DNA of 64,000 nucleotides. Source: Clostridium folliculivorans. Its GTDB lineage: Bacteria; Bacillota; Clostridia; Clostridiales; Clostridiaceae. Below, in pieces: positions 17,075 through 24,676 of the stretch; the stretch's first letter is position 1; each line of letters starts with the position of its first letter. The notes under the pieces were generated by a model that was given only the letters and a program-made list of their open reading frames with translations, had not been told where the DNA came from and did not search any database. The position numbers were made by a program, and so were the translations under genes. The stretch covers positions 1,335,013 through 1,399,012 of the forward strand of contig NZ_BQXY01000001.1 in the NCBI RefSeq assembly GCF_024341905.1, in the 5' to 3' direction.

Positions 17075-18256
17075 ATGAAATATGAAATTATACATTTACC
17101 AAAAGAGAAATGGAAGGGAACTTTAATTCCAATAAAGTATACGACAGATAAATATTATGATGTTATGGTAAATAAAACAGACAAAGGATTTGTTATTGAC
17201 ATAGAAAAGAAAGCTTTTAATGAGCCAGTAACTCATTCACCAGAAGAATGTGATTTTCCGGATAAGTTATATCAAGACCACTGTGAGAATGCTTACGCCT
17301 GGGGAGTAGTAATTGACGATGAATTAGTTGCTGCAATTGAAACAGATGAAGAGCTATGGTCTAATCGCTTAAGAATAACAGAACTTTGGGTAGCAGAGAA
17401 ATATCAAAAGCAAGGAATAGGCCATGCTTTAATAGAGATGGCAAAAGAGCAAGCAAGAAGAGAACGCAGACGAGCTATTATATTAGAAACTCAATCTTGC
17501 AATGTTAATGCAGTGGATTTTTATCAACATGAAGGCTTTACTTTGATTGGTATGGATACATGCTGCTACAGGAATAATGATCTACAAAGAAAAGAAGTAA
17601 GGCTAGAATTTGGATGGTTTCCAGAAAGAAAGAAAAGATTAAACCGTGAAGAAGTAGAAATTAGAATCGAAACTAAAGATGATTGGTACGATGTAGAGCT
17701 CATGACACAGCATGCATTTTGGAACAAACATCATCTTGGATGTGATGAACATTATCTAGTGCATAAATTAAGACAAGATAAAGACTACATTCCAGAGCTT
17801 AGCAGAATAGCAGTTAAGGATGGGGAAGTGATAGGGTGTATAATGTATTCAAAGGCAAAAGTTATTGATGGTGAAAATACACATGAAATCATAACCTTTG
17901 GACCACTTTGTGTAGCACCTAAATGGCAGGGCTGTGGAGTTGGTGAGCTACTACTTCGGGAAACAACGAAAATAGCTGCTGATAAAGGATACAAAGGAAT
18001 CGTAATTTTCGGTGAACCAGAATATTATCCTAGGATAGGGTTTAAAACCTGTGACAATTTTAATATTACAACTGCTGATGGTAAAAATTTTGATGCATTT
18101 ATGGGATTTGAACTAGCAAAAGATAGCATGAAAGATATTAAAGGAAAATTCTACGAATCAGAAGTTTTTGTAGATCTCCCAAAGGAAGAAGTAGAAGGAT
18201 ACAATAAAAAATTCCCTAAGCTGCAAAAACTAAGATTTCCAGGACAATGGGATTAA
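17075..18256 (+). CDS. Tandem two-domain GNAT acetyltransferase
   Basis: 393 residues with two complete GNAT domains. The first has motif A WVAEKYQKQGIGHALIEMAK near 110-128 and ends FYQHEGFTLIGMD. The second has CVAPKWQGCGVGELLLRE near 277-294 and ends YYPRIGFKTC. The join falls near residue 185. The second half resembles YhbS-type acetyltransferases. The N-terminal 60 residues look like an additional beta-rich cap. Substrates unknown. AGAAGGT precedes the ATG. The 3' end overlaps the next gene by 10 bases. Confidence 0.88.
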   Translation: MKYEIIHLPKEKWKGTLIPIKYTTDKYYDVMVNKTDKGFVIDIEKKAFNEPVTHSPEECDFPDKLYQDHCENAYAWGVVIDDELVAAIETDEELWSNRLRITELWVAEKYQKQGIGHALIEMAKEQARRERRRAIILETQSCNVNAVDFYQHEGFTLIGMDTCCYRNNDLQRKEVRLEFGWFPERKKRLNREEVEIRIETKDDWYDVELMTQHAFWNKHHLGCDEHYLVHKLRQDKDYIPELSRIAVKDGEVIGCIMYSKAKVIDGENTHEIITFGPLCVAPKWQGCGVGELLLRETTKIAADKGYKGIVIFGEPEYYPRIGFKTCDNFNITTADGKNFDAFMGFELAKDSMKDIKGKFYESEVFVDLPKEEVEGYNKKFPKLQKLRFPGQWD

Positions 18257-18618
18257 TAGAGGAGAGGAGAGATATAAGAGAATATGGTTGGGCAATTGGT
18301 GGATTGGTTATGGCAGGACTATTTGGGTTGCTTGGAATGATATTTTTGATTTTTAAAGAAAAAGCATGTGTTCTTATATCTGGTTATAATTTAAAGAGTA
18401 AAAAAGAGAGAGAAGAATATGATGAGGTTAGTCTATGCAAAGATGAACGTAACTTTTTCTTTATATGTGCAATTATTTTTTTAATTGGAGCAGTAATATC
18501 AATATTTTTTGGTCCATTATCATTTTGGATTAGCTTTGTGGCTTGGCTTATATACTTTTTCAAAAATGTTCATTTTGATACAGAAAAGGCATTTGCTAAG
18601 TACAAGAGAAAAAAATAA
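18247..18618 (+). CDS. Small membrane protein overlapping the double GNAT gene
   Basis: 123 residues. Hydrophobic helices at about 17-37 and 75-98, with a possible re-entrant segment after them, and charged loops (KSKKEREEYDEVSLCKDE) between. The ATG lies inside the end of the preceding gene with AGGA just upstream, so coupling is likely. No family recognised. Confidence 0.65.
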   Translation: MGLIEERRDIREYGWAIGGLVMAGLFGLLGMIFLIFKEKACVLISGYNLKSKKEREEYDEVSLCKDERNFFFICAIIFLIGAVISIFFGPLSFWISFVAWLIYFFKNVHFDTEKAFAKYKRKK

Positions 18619-18768
18619 TTCATTAGTTGTAGAACTAAATTGGATTAAATCTAAAGAAACTAATATACTTTATTATAAATGGTAATAGACTTATGGATTA
18701 TGGTTTGTCAGATAAAGTTATGAATAAATCTAAAAAGAATTTTTGTAATAAAGCTAAGAGGTGAATAA

Positions 18769-19221
18769 ATGATTAAAATAAAACCCCATCATTTTATGGA
18801 TATAATAAAATTATATGGATTTGGAATCGAAAAATTTATCCCAGATAGGAAATATAATCACAATTTTTATCTTATAGCAAATGAAATATTAAAAGACAAA
18901 AATGTAAAAATAGAAATAACAATAGGAAAAGATGATATTTGCATGCCGTGTAAGTATATTAAAAATGATATATGCCAAGATTTTATAACACATATACAAT
19001 ATATAAAATCGAAGGATGAGTGGAATAAAATTATTGATAAAAGGATTCTAGAATATGCAGAGCTGCAAGTAAATCAGATATTATCTGCATATGAATTATG
19101 TAATAAATTATATTTGATAAAAGAAAAAATAAATGATATTTGGAAAGAAGAGTGTGAGGAAAATAATTTTAAAAGATATACAAACTTCTGTTTAGGGGCA
19201 CAAAAGTATCTAGAATTCTAA
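18769..19221 (+). CDS. DUF1284-like cysteine-containing protein
   Basis: 150 residues. It opens IKIKPHHFMDIIKLYGFG, and DDICMPCKYIKNDICQDF at about 61-78 gives three closely spaced cysteines. The HH plus CxxC...C layout matches DUF1284, a family suspected to bind an iron-sulfur cluster. Function unknown. AGAGGTG precedes the ATG. Very A+T-rich even for this window. Followed by a strong terminator. Confidence 0.65.
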   Translation: MIKIKPHHFMDIIKLYGFGIEKFIPDRKYNHNFYLIANEILKDKNVKIEITIGKDDICMPCKYIKNDICQDFITHIQYIKSKDEWNKIIDKRILEYAELQVNQILSAYELCNKLYLIKEKINDIWKEECEENNFKRYTNFCLGAQKYLEF

Positions 19222-19277
19222 ATAGAATAAAAACATTTACGTTAAATTCTTTATAAATTTAAGGTCTTCTAAAAAAT

Positions 19278-19317
19278 GGTCAGTAGATTTAAAATAAAAT
19301 TATCTACTGACCGTTTT
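19278..19317 (+). terminator. Terminator of the DUF1284-like gene
   Basis: GGTCAGTAGAT and ATCTACTGACC form a perfect 11 bp stem followed by GTTTT; AAAAAAT precedes it. Confidence 0.8.
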
Positions 19318-19324
19318 GGTCTAA

Positions 19325-19422
19325 AGAGTTCCTATGTCGAAACTTAATTTATACTTGTTTGAAAATCCCGGCTTCTGGGGATTTTCAGGCATGTATAAAT
19401 TAATAGTTGAGCTAGGAACTCT
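19325..19422. repeat. 98 bp palindromic element, second family
   Basis: Ends AGAGTTCCTA and TAGGAACTCT are perfect 10 bp inverted repeats. Inside, TTAATTTATAC/GTATAAATTAA and TGAAAATCCC/GGGATTTTCA also pair, so the whole element can fold as one long hairpin with a short loop near 19371. Length and plan resemble the 96 bp family but the sequence is unrelated. It lies directly upstream of the truncated TetR gene. Confidence 0.7.
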
Positions 19423-19452
19423 ATAAAGGATTCCTATATTAAGGAGAATATT

Positions 19453-19938
19453 ATGAATCAAGCATATTTTCAATTATCATCAGATAAACAAAAAAGGTTA
19501 CTTAATTCTGGATATAAGCTATTTGCATCATATCCCTATAAGAAAGCTTCGATGATTGCAATTGCTAATGAAGCTGATATCTCAAAATCGTTATTGTTTT
19601 ATTATTTTAAAAATAAAAAAGAATACTATTTATTTTTATTTGATGCTGCGCTTGATTTCGTTGATGAACTTAAGGAAAAAAGTATTAATAAGGAAATTAA
19701 GGACTTTTTTCAGCTAATAAATAAAACTATGGAACGTAGAATGGAAATCATTCATGACTATCCGTATTTGTATAAGTTTATTACAATTAAAAAGATTGCT
19801 GAGCCGTGGGCAAAAAGTAATAGCAATTGTACACTTCGTTTTATCGACCATGCAGCACATAACTCCAATCAGGATAATCCAGAGATGGTAAATAAATTGA
19901 TCATTGACTTTATAAACGTAAGTTTCATTACGAAGTGA
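19453..19938 (+). CDS. TetR/AcrR regulator, C-terminally truncated and probably non-functional
   Basis: 161 residues. The N-terminal HTH is intact (AGY-like start, then MIAIANEADISKSLLFYYFKNKKEYY at 34-59). After residue about 113 the sequence no longer looks like the family, and the frame stops well short of the usual 190-210 residues. The last codons (NVSFITK, stop) come from a fragment of the 96 bp palindromic element (TTACGAAGTGATACATC at 19928). This suggests that insertion or deletion at the repeat removed the ligand domain. AAGGAG precedes the ATG. It lies between two palindromic elements. Confidence 0.7.
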   Translation: MNQAYFQLSSDKQKRLLNSGYKLFASYPYKKASMIAIANEADISKSLLFYYFKNKKEYYLFLFDAALDFVDELKEKSINKEIKDFFQLINKTMERRMEIIHDYPYLYKFITIKKIAEPWAKSNSNCTLRFIDHAAHNSNQDNPEMVNKLIIDFINVSFITK

Positions 19939-19944
19939 TACATC
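19928..19944. repeat. End fragment of the 96 bp palindromic element
   Basis: TTACGAAGTGATACATC matches one end of the full elements at 23989-24084, 28182-28277 and 51508-51603. It overlaps the stop of the truncated TetR gene. Confidence 0.6.
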
Positions 19945-20133
19945 CATAACAGATGAAATTAGGAAAGGTATTAATTTTCAGTTTTAAGTTAGATTATAAG
20001 CATATATATCTGGGACGATTTAAGCGTAAACAGTATTAATTCGTGGAACTTTTACTATAATCCAGCATAATAATGTTAATATACAATAGTAAATTGTTGT
20101 AAAAATTGAGATTGATGAGGATGGAAATAGTAA

Positions 20134-20316
20134 ATGAAAAACAAATGTGTGTTCATAATAAGTTTAATTATAATGATAATTTCCATATTATTCATGTGTG
20201 TCAATCGGTTTGTGGCTCCACTTCAAGATCTAACTTTAAGAATTTTAGGTTCCGTAATGCTCGTTAATATATTTGTTTTAAGTTATAGTGCAGTAAAATT
20301 AAAGAGTAAAAATTAA
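20134..20316 (+). CDS. Small two-helix membrane protein
   Basis: 60 residues: MKNKCVFIISLIIMIISILF begins a hydrophobic helix (5-26) and a second runs at about 36-53; the tail is basic (KLKSKN). GAGG lies 14 bases upstream, so the ribosome binding site is weak. It is followed by a good bidirectional terminator. No family recognised; expression is plausible but not certain. Confidence 0.55.
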   Translation: MKNKCVFIISLIIMIISILFMCVNRFVAPLQDLTLRILGSVMLVNIFVLSYSAVKLKSKN

Positions 20317-20401
20317 TATGGTGTACTTATTAAAAGCTTAATGTAGAAAAATGCACCATAATTGATTTTTTAGTAAAAGTATAGAAACTCCTCTATAATA
20401 T

Positions 20402-20440
20402 AAACCCACGACGATATAGTCTTGTATTGTCGTGGGTTTT
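20402..20440. terminator. Bidirectional terminator between convergent genes
   Basis: AAACCCACGACGATA and TATTGTCGTGGGTTT pair over 15 bp with one wobble; T-run on the plus strand. It serves the small membrane gene and the TetR gene on the minus strand. Confidence 0.85.
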
Positions 20441-20447
20441 ATTGCAT

Positions 20448-21023
20448 CTATTCAACAAGCAATCCAGCTAGTATTACCTCTAAACCATATAAAAACTGCT
20501 GCCGGAAGTCTAAATTAAATTCATATTGATCTCCAAAAAATGTTCCAAAAAGAATAGCTTCTTCTGGAGAGAAATTCATACCACGAATTTCATCAGCTAC
20601 AAAAGATAAAATGTAGTTATTTAGAAGATTAGCAGCTGTTAGACAGTTTTTATTAGAAACTCCATATTCACTTAAAGTCTGTAGAATAAATTTTATAGAT
20701 TGTATTCTACTTGGTGTACTTGGAAAAGACTGTGACAGCACATCTACCGCATCTCTGGTTTTTAATAGAACTCTTCTAATCTCTAAAGAAAGATTTATCA
20801 ATGTTTCTTTTGGATCCTTCAATCCTTCTGGTAATACTATTTCTTGATTAATATGTTCTGAGAGCAAATCATATAAAGCTTGCTTATCTTTAATATGCCA
20901 ATATAAGGAGGCAGCTTTAATATTTAATTCCTTTGCCAAAGTACGCATTGTTAAATTGCTTATTCCATCACGATTCAGTATGTTAAGTGATGCATTTATA
21001 ATAGATTCCTTTGATATAGCCAT
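20448..21023 (-). CDS. TetR-family repressor (tetracycline-repressor-type C-domain)
   Basis: 191 residues. The HTH (SNLTMRTLAKELNIKAASLYWHIKDKQ) lies at 22-48. The C-terminal half follows the TetR_C pattern found in true tetracycline repressors. GGAGTG precedes the ATG. It is divergent from a methyltransferase, and the 139 bp between them contain three copies of CTAACnnTGTTAG. It most likely represses itself and the methyltransferase until a ligand binds. The ligand is not deducible; there is no tet efflux or protection gene nearby. Confidence 0.92.
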   Translation of the reverse strand: MAISKESIINASLNILNRDGISNLTMRTLAKELNIKAASLYWHIKDKQALYDLLSEHINQEIVLPEGLKDPKETLINLSLEIRRVLLKTRDAVDVLSQSFPSTPSRIQSIKFILQTLSEYGVSNKNCLTAANLLNNYILSFVADEIRGMNFSPEEAILFGTFFGDQYEFNLDFRQQFLYGLEVILAGLLVE

Positions 21024-21050
21024 AAAATCACTCCAAAAAAGATATTGACA

Positions 21051-21101
21051 CTAACACTGTTAGATGATACACTAACGGTGTTAGATGACTAACGATGTTA
21101 G
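21051..21101. promoter_or_regulatory. Three palindromic TetR operators
   Basis: CTAACACTGTTAG (21051-21063), CTAACGGTGTTAG (21072-21084) and CTAACGATGTTAG (21089-21101). Each is a 13 bp near-perfect palindrome with half-site CTAAC; spacings are 21 and 17 bp. They lie between the divergent TetR and methyltransferase genes. Confidence 0.85.
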
Positions 21102-21162
21102 TCTTAATTATTATAAATTTTTATTTTTATAAAATCAATGTATTTTAAGGAGAAGTTTATTT

Positions 21163-21825
21163 ATGATGAAAAATTTTAGAAAAAATAAAGATGTTGGCAT
21201 CTATGGCTTCACTGCAAAATGGTATGACAAAAATACTCGTAAAAGTAGAATTACTGAAATGAAACAATATGCTGACGAAGTTGCATCACATGTTAGTGAA
21301 AATGCAAATATATTGGAAGTTGCGCCTGGACCAGGATATTTGTCTATTGAATTAGCTAAGAAAGGCTTTAATTTAACTGGTGTAGAGATAAGTCCTGATT
21401 TTGTAGAAATCGAGAAAAATAATGCAAAGCAAGCAAATGTTTCTGTAGATTTTAAAGAAGGGAATGCCTCCAATTTACCTTGTGAAGATAACTTTTTCGA
21501 TTTTATTGTATGTAGTGCTGCTTTTAAGAATTTCAAAGATCCAGTAGAGGCAATATCTGAAATGCATAGGGTGTTAAAACAAGGTGGAACTTCTCTAATA
21601 ATAGATATGAATTTCAAAGCAACAACTGAAGATATAGAGAATGAAGTTATAAAAACTGGCATGAAAGGCTTTGACAAGTATTTTGTAAAATTTGCTTTTA
21701 AAACTTTCTTGAAACAAAGTGCTTATACGAAAGAAGATTTTGAGGAATTTATAAAAGAAACTCAATTTAAAAACTATGAAATTAAAAGGGATGGAATTAG
21801 TTTATATGTTTATCTTCATAAATAA
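21163..21825 (+). CDS. Class I SAM-dependent methyltransferase
   Basis: 220 residues. The SAM-binding motif I is EVAPGPGYLSIELAKKG (about 47-63), followed by acidic post-I GVEISPDFVEIE, motif II FDFIVCSAAFKNF and MHRVLKQGGT. Methyltransf_11/25 type acting on a small molecule. AAGGAG lies ten bases before the ATG. Under the triple TetR operator, so its product is likely wanted only when the TetR ligand is present, possibly a detoxifying or modifying methylation. Confidence 0.9.
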   Translation: MMKNFRKNKDVGIYGFTAKWYDKNTRKSRITEMKQYADEVASHVSENANILEVAPGPGYLSIELAKKGFNLTGVEISPDFVEIEKNNAKQANVSVDFKEGNASNLPCEDNFFDFIVCSAAFKNFKDPVEAISEMHRVLKQGGTSLIIDMNFKATTEDIENEVIKTGMKGFDKYFVKFAFKTFLKQSAYTKEDFEEFIKETQFKNYEIKRDGISLYVYLHK

Positions 21826-21927
21826 ATGATATATTTGGGTTGCTTAGAGTCTTTTCATTAGATAAATGATGAAATGAAAAGATTATTTTCTAATATTACC
21901 TAAAGTATTGGCAATGCTATCATAATT

Positions 21928-21956
21928 AAAACCTCGGCAGAAATACCGAGGTTTTT
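21928..21956 (+). terminator. Terminator of the methyltransferase gene
   Basis: AAAACCTCGG and CCGAGGTTTTT form a 10 bp stem, loop CAGAAATA, with a T-run. It lies about 100 bp after the stop and could also serve the opposing TetR gene. Confidence 0.85.
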
Positions 21957-22032
21957 GCCTATCATATTATTAGATACGTGATAATTCAATCCAAAATAAA
22001 AAGTAGGTTTTTAATATATTATTATAATAACA

Positions 22033-22626
22033 CTATCTTTTAGAAGATAACATCTCAATACTAGGCATTACATAAGGTAATATATTATGCGAAAGTTCTT
22101 TGGCTGAAACATGTTTCCCTTGGCTATACCAGTAGCTAGTAGCTCCATATATTGAATTACTTATCATTATGGATAGTAAATCTAAATTTTCTTGCTCAAT
22201 TACACCAAAGCTAGTAGTGTTAGTTAACATAAGAGCAATAAGTTCTTTAAGTTTAAGCTGTGTTTTATTATCCATATAAGAAGAAATTGATTTATAAACC
22301 ATATTACAGTGATTGCTTATATTCTCATGATAATTGCACATAGCCACTATTAAAGTTTTTAAAGTATCTTCATTTAACTGTACATCAGATTGAAATTTAC
22401 TAGATATGCCAGAGGAGAAGGCTTCTGAAAGTAACTGATCTAGAAGAATATACTTATCCTCAAAATGAGCATAAAAGGTGGATCTATTTATATTAGCTTT
22501 TTCTACTATATCTTTTACGGTTATTGCCTCGAAAACTTTTTCTCTTGTTAAGGAAAGAAAGGCATCCTGTATCAAAATACGAGTTCTAGCAGCTCTTGGA
22601 TCTATTTTCTTAGTTTCAGGTTTCAT
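22033..22626 (-). CDS. TetR/AcrR family regulator
   Basis: 197 residues. HTH at about 34-62 (FEAITVKDIVEKANINRSTFYAHFEDKY), with a C-terminal domain of the type found in DhaS/TetR_C_7-like regulators. AAGAGG precedes the ATG. Divergent from the flavin oxidoreductase at 22861. Two palindromes in the 234 bp between them are candidate operators, so it probably controls that enzyme. Confidence 0.9.
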   Translation of the reverse strand: MKPETKKIDPRAARTRILIQDAFLSLTREKVFEAITVKDIVEKANINRSTFYAHFEDKYILLDQLLSEAFSSGISSKFQSDVQLNEDTLKTLIVAMCNYHENISNHCNMVYKSISSYMDNKTQLKLKELIALMLTNTTSFGVIEQENLDLLSIMISNSIYGATSYWYSQGKHVSAKELSHNILPYVMPSIEMLSSKR

Positions 22627-22681
22627 TTGTCATACCTCTTAATAAAATGTTTCTCCATCATTTTTAATACTCTGATGGGTT

Positions 22682-22709
22682 AACCGACAGAACTTAAGTT
22701 TTGTTGGTT
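22682..22709. promoter_or_regulatory. Candidate TetR operator 1 (28 bp palindrome)
   Basis: AACCGACAGAACTT abuts AAGTTTTGTTGGTT. The 14 bp arms match at 12 positions and there is no loop. It lies 56 bp upstream of the TetR start. Confidence 0.5.
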
Positions 22710-22760
22710 GAACTAGCTTCTTATCGATATTATCATAATAACATGCAGAGCTTACTTTGA

Positions 22761-22772
22761 CAACACGTGTTG
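22761..22772. promoter_or_regulatory. Candidate TetR operator 2 (CAACACGTGTTG)
   Basis: Perfect 12 bp palindrome overlapping a TTGACA hexamer (22757-22762) that could be a -35 for the oxidoreductase. Which of the two palindromes is the operator is not decided by the sequence. Confidence 0.45.
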
Positions 22773-22860
22773 GAGATGTGGCATTGACATTAAAAGCTAT
22801 AAGTTTAAATGGATATCCGGTTCAATTATCTTAAAATTATGTAAAAGGAGCTAGAATAAC

Positions 22861-23904
22861 ATGAAATTATTATTTGATAAAACTAATATAGGAAAGTTAG
22901 AATTAAAGAACAGATTTATTAGATCTGCAACTGGTGATGGCTTTATTAAGGATGGTCACCCAACAGAGGAAATGTTTGCAGCATATGAAGAGTTAGCTAG
23001 AGGTGGTGTTGGAACCATAATAACAGGCAATGCTAAGATAACTGATTATAAGATTCCGTTCTTTGATATGCTTAGTATAGAGGATGATTCTTTTATACCT
23101 GAACTAAAAAAATTCACAGATAAAGTCCATGCTTTTGAAGCCAACATCATACTACAAATTGCATATTTTGGTTCACTAATTGGGTCAGAACAAGGCGATA
23201 TTTTAGGACCAAGTGCTGTACCGAATCTTATATCAAATATCGTACCTAAGGAAATGTCAAAGGAAGATATTAAATATATACAAAAGACATTTGCATCAGC
23301 GGCGCTAAGAAGTAAAGAGGCAGGTTTTGATGGTGTACAGCTTCACGCAGCACATGGTTTTCTTTTGAGTCAGTTTTTAACTCCATATTATAATCATAGA
23401 ACAGATGAGTATGGTGGAACAATCGAAAATAGAGCTAGAATGCTTATAGAGACATGTAAGGCAGTAAGAGAAATGGTAGGTGAAGACTATCCAATTCTAA
23501 TAAAGATAAACAGTAGTGATGCTATGGAGCAGGGCATGACTTTTGAAGAATGCAAATATGTTTGTAAAAAGTTGCAAGAGGTTGGAGTAAATGCAGTAGA
23601 GATAAGCGGCAGTTCCCATACTTTCAAGCCACAACAAGAAGCATACTTTAAGGATTATGCTGCGGAAATTGCGAAAGAAGTTGATATCCCAGTTATCGTA
23701 GTTGGAGGAAACAGGGATTATGCAGCTATGGAAGCCATATTAAATGAAACTTCCATTGAGTATTTCTCATTCTCAAGACCATTTATTGCTGAAAGTGATT
23801 TTATTAAACGCTGGGAAAATGGAGATACAAGTAGAGTAAAGTGTGTTTCTTGTAATGGTTGTAACAGACCAGAAAGTATGGGAAGATGTGTATTTAAAAA
23901 GTAG
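22861..23904 (+). CDS. Old-yellow-enzyme family NADH:flavin oxidoreductase
   Basis: 347 residues, the length of single-domain OYE enzymes. FMN barrel with FIRSATGDG near the N-terminus, the catalytic region GVQLHAAHGFLLSQFLTP with YYNHRTDEYGGT, and the phosphate-binding VVGGNRD. It ends with CVSCNGCN...GRC, cysteines reminiscent of the cluster motif in 2,4-dienoyl-CoA reductases but without the C-terminal flavin/NAD domains. Predicted to reduce activated C=C bonds of enones or nitro compounds. AAAGGAG precedes the ATG. Likely under the divergent TetR. Confidence 0.92.
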   Translation: MKLLFDKTNIGKLELKNRFIRSATGDGFIKDGHPTEEMFAAYEELARGGVGTIITGNAKITDYKIPFFDMLSIEDDSFIPELKKFTDKVHAFEANIILQIAYFGSLIGSEQGDILGPSAVPNLISNIVPKEMSKEDIKYIQKTFASAALRSKEAGFDGVQLHAAHGFLLSQFLTPYYNHRTDEYGGTIENRARMLIETCKAVREMVGEDYPILIKINSSDAMEQGMTFEECKYVCKKLQEVGVNAVEISGSSHTFKPQQEAYFKDYAAEIAKEVDIPVIVVGGNRDYAAMEAILNETSIEYFSFSRPFIAESDFIKRWENGDTSRVKCVSCNGCNRPESMGRCVFKK

Positions 23905-23958
23905 AATCGTTTTATAAATATATGAAAAACTTCATTTTAATAAGTTTTAAGTTTAGAA

Positions 23959-24084
23959 GTTGTTAGAGCACCGTGTTGAAATTAAGTGGATGTACCACTT
24001 CGTTATAAAATTCATTATTTTTAAATTACCTCACGAGAAGCCGTCAGAATTTTAAAAATAAATTTTGGTTCGAAGTGATACATC
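23959..24084. repeat. 96 bp palindromic element, copy B, with an upstream shared flank
   Basis: Core 23989-24084 runs from GATGTACCACTTCG to CGAAGTGATACATC (exactly 96 bp). Internal blocks TTATTTTTAAAT and TTTTAAAAATA flank the central CTCACGAGAAGCCGTCAG. This copy has a degraded central stem. Immediately upstream, 23959-23984 matches the 16228-16289 repeat in reverse orientation. It lies between the oxidoreductase and the converging HxlR gene. Confidence 0.8.
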
Positions 24085-24146
24085 TTTAATTAAGCAAGTT
24101 TATTGTAATGTAATTTGTACCACAAGTATGCATGGATAAGAAAATA

Positions 24147-24467
24147 TTATTCAGATTTCTCATCACTTTTTTGCAAATAATCTGTACCCCAAACATGCAT
24201 TGCGTCAAAAATAGGCCTTAGACTATTACCAAGCTCGGTCACAGAGTATTCAACCCTCGGTGGAATTTCTGAATACACTTTCCTAGAAATCAATCCATTT
24301 TGTTCTAAGTCACGCAGCTGTTGGGTTAACATCTTTTCGCTAATACCAGTAATCCCTTTCTTAAGTTCTCCAAATCTATGTGTACCTCTAAGTAATAAAT
24401 CCCTCATAATAAGTACCTTCCACTTATCACCAATAAGATTAACCGTTGTTTCTATGGGACAAACCAT
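24147..24467 (-). CDS. HxlR-family transcriptional regulator
   Basis: 106 residues with the full HxlR winged helix: CPIETTVNLIGDKWKVLI, RFGELKKGITGISEKMLTQQ, LEQNGLISRKVY and YSVTELGNSL. Cys3 lies at the position used for thiol or quinone sensing in HypR/YodB-type members, which suggests but does not prove redox regulation. GGAGGTG precedes the ATG. Its target may be the flavin oxidoreductase converging on it or the unknown gene upstream. Confidence 0.93.
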   Translation of the reverse strand: MVCPIETTVNLIGDKWKVLIMRDLLLRGTHRFGELKKGITGISEKMLTQQLRDLEQNGLISRKVYSEIPPRVEYSVTELGNSLRPIFDAMHVWGTDYLQKSDEKSE

Positions 24468-24573
24468 AATTTTACACCTCCAACAAAAAATATTATCCCC
24501 TTAGTTTTACAATAGATGTAGTACTTTCATCTTTTATGCAAAGTAAGCATAAAATTCATATTAACAAAAATGA

Positions 24574-24607
24574 GTGTTTCAAAACTAATAGCTTAGTTAT
24601 GAAACAC
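24574..24607 (-). terminator. Terminator of the conserved unknown gene
   Basis: GTGTTTCAAAACTAA and TTAGTTATGAAACAC pair at 14 of 15 positions; on the minus strand CTCATTTTTGTT follows. It lies 70 bp beyond the stop of the gene at 24677. Confidence 0.7.
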
Positions 24608-24676
24608 CACTTTTGCCAGTTTATAAAGAAAACTGTTTAGGGAACATGTAATTAGGTACTATAATATGATTTATAA

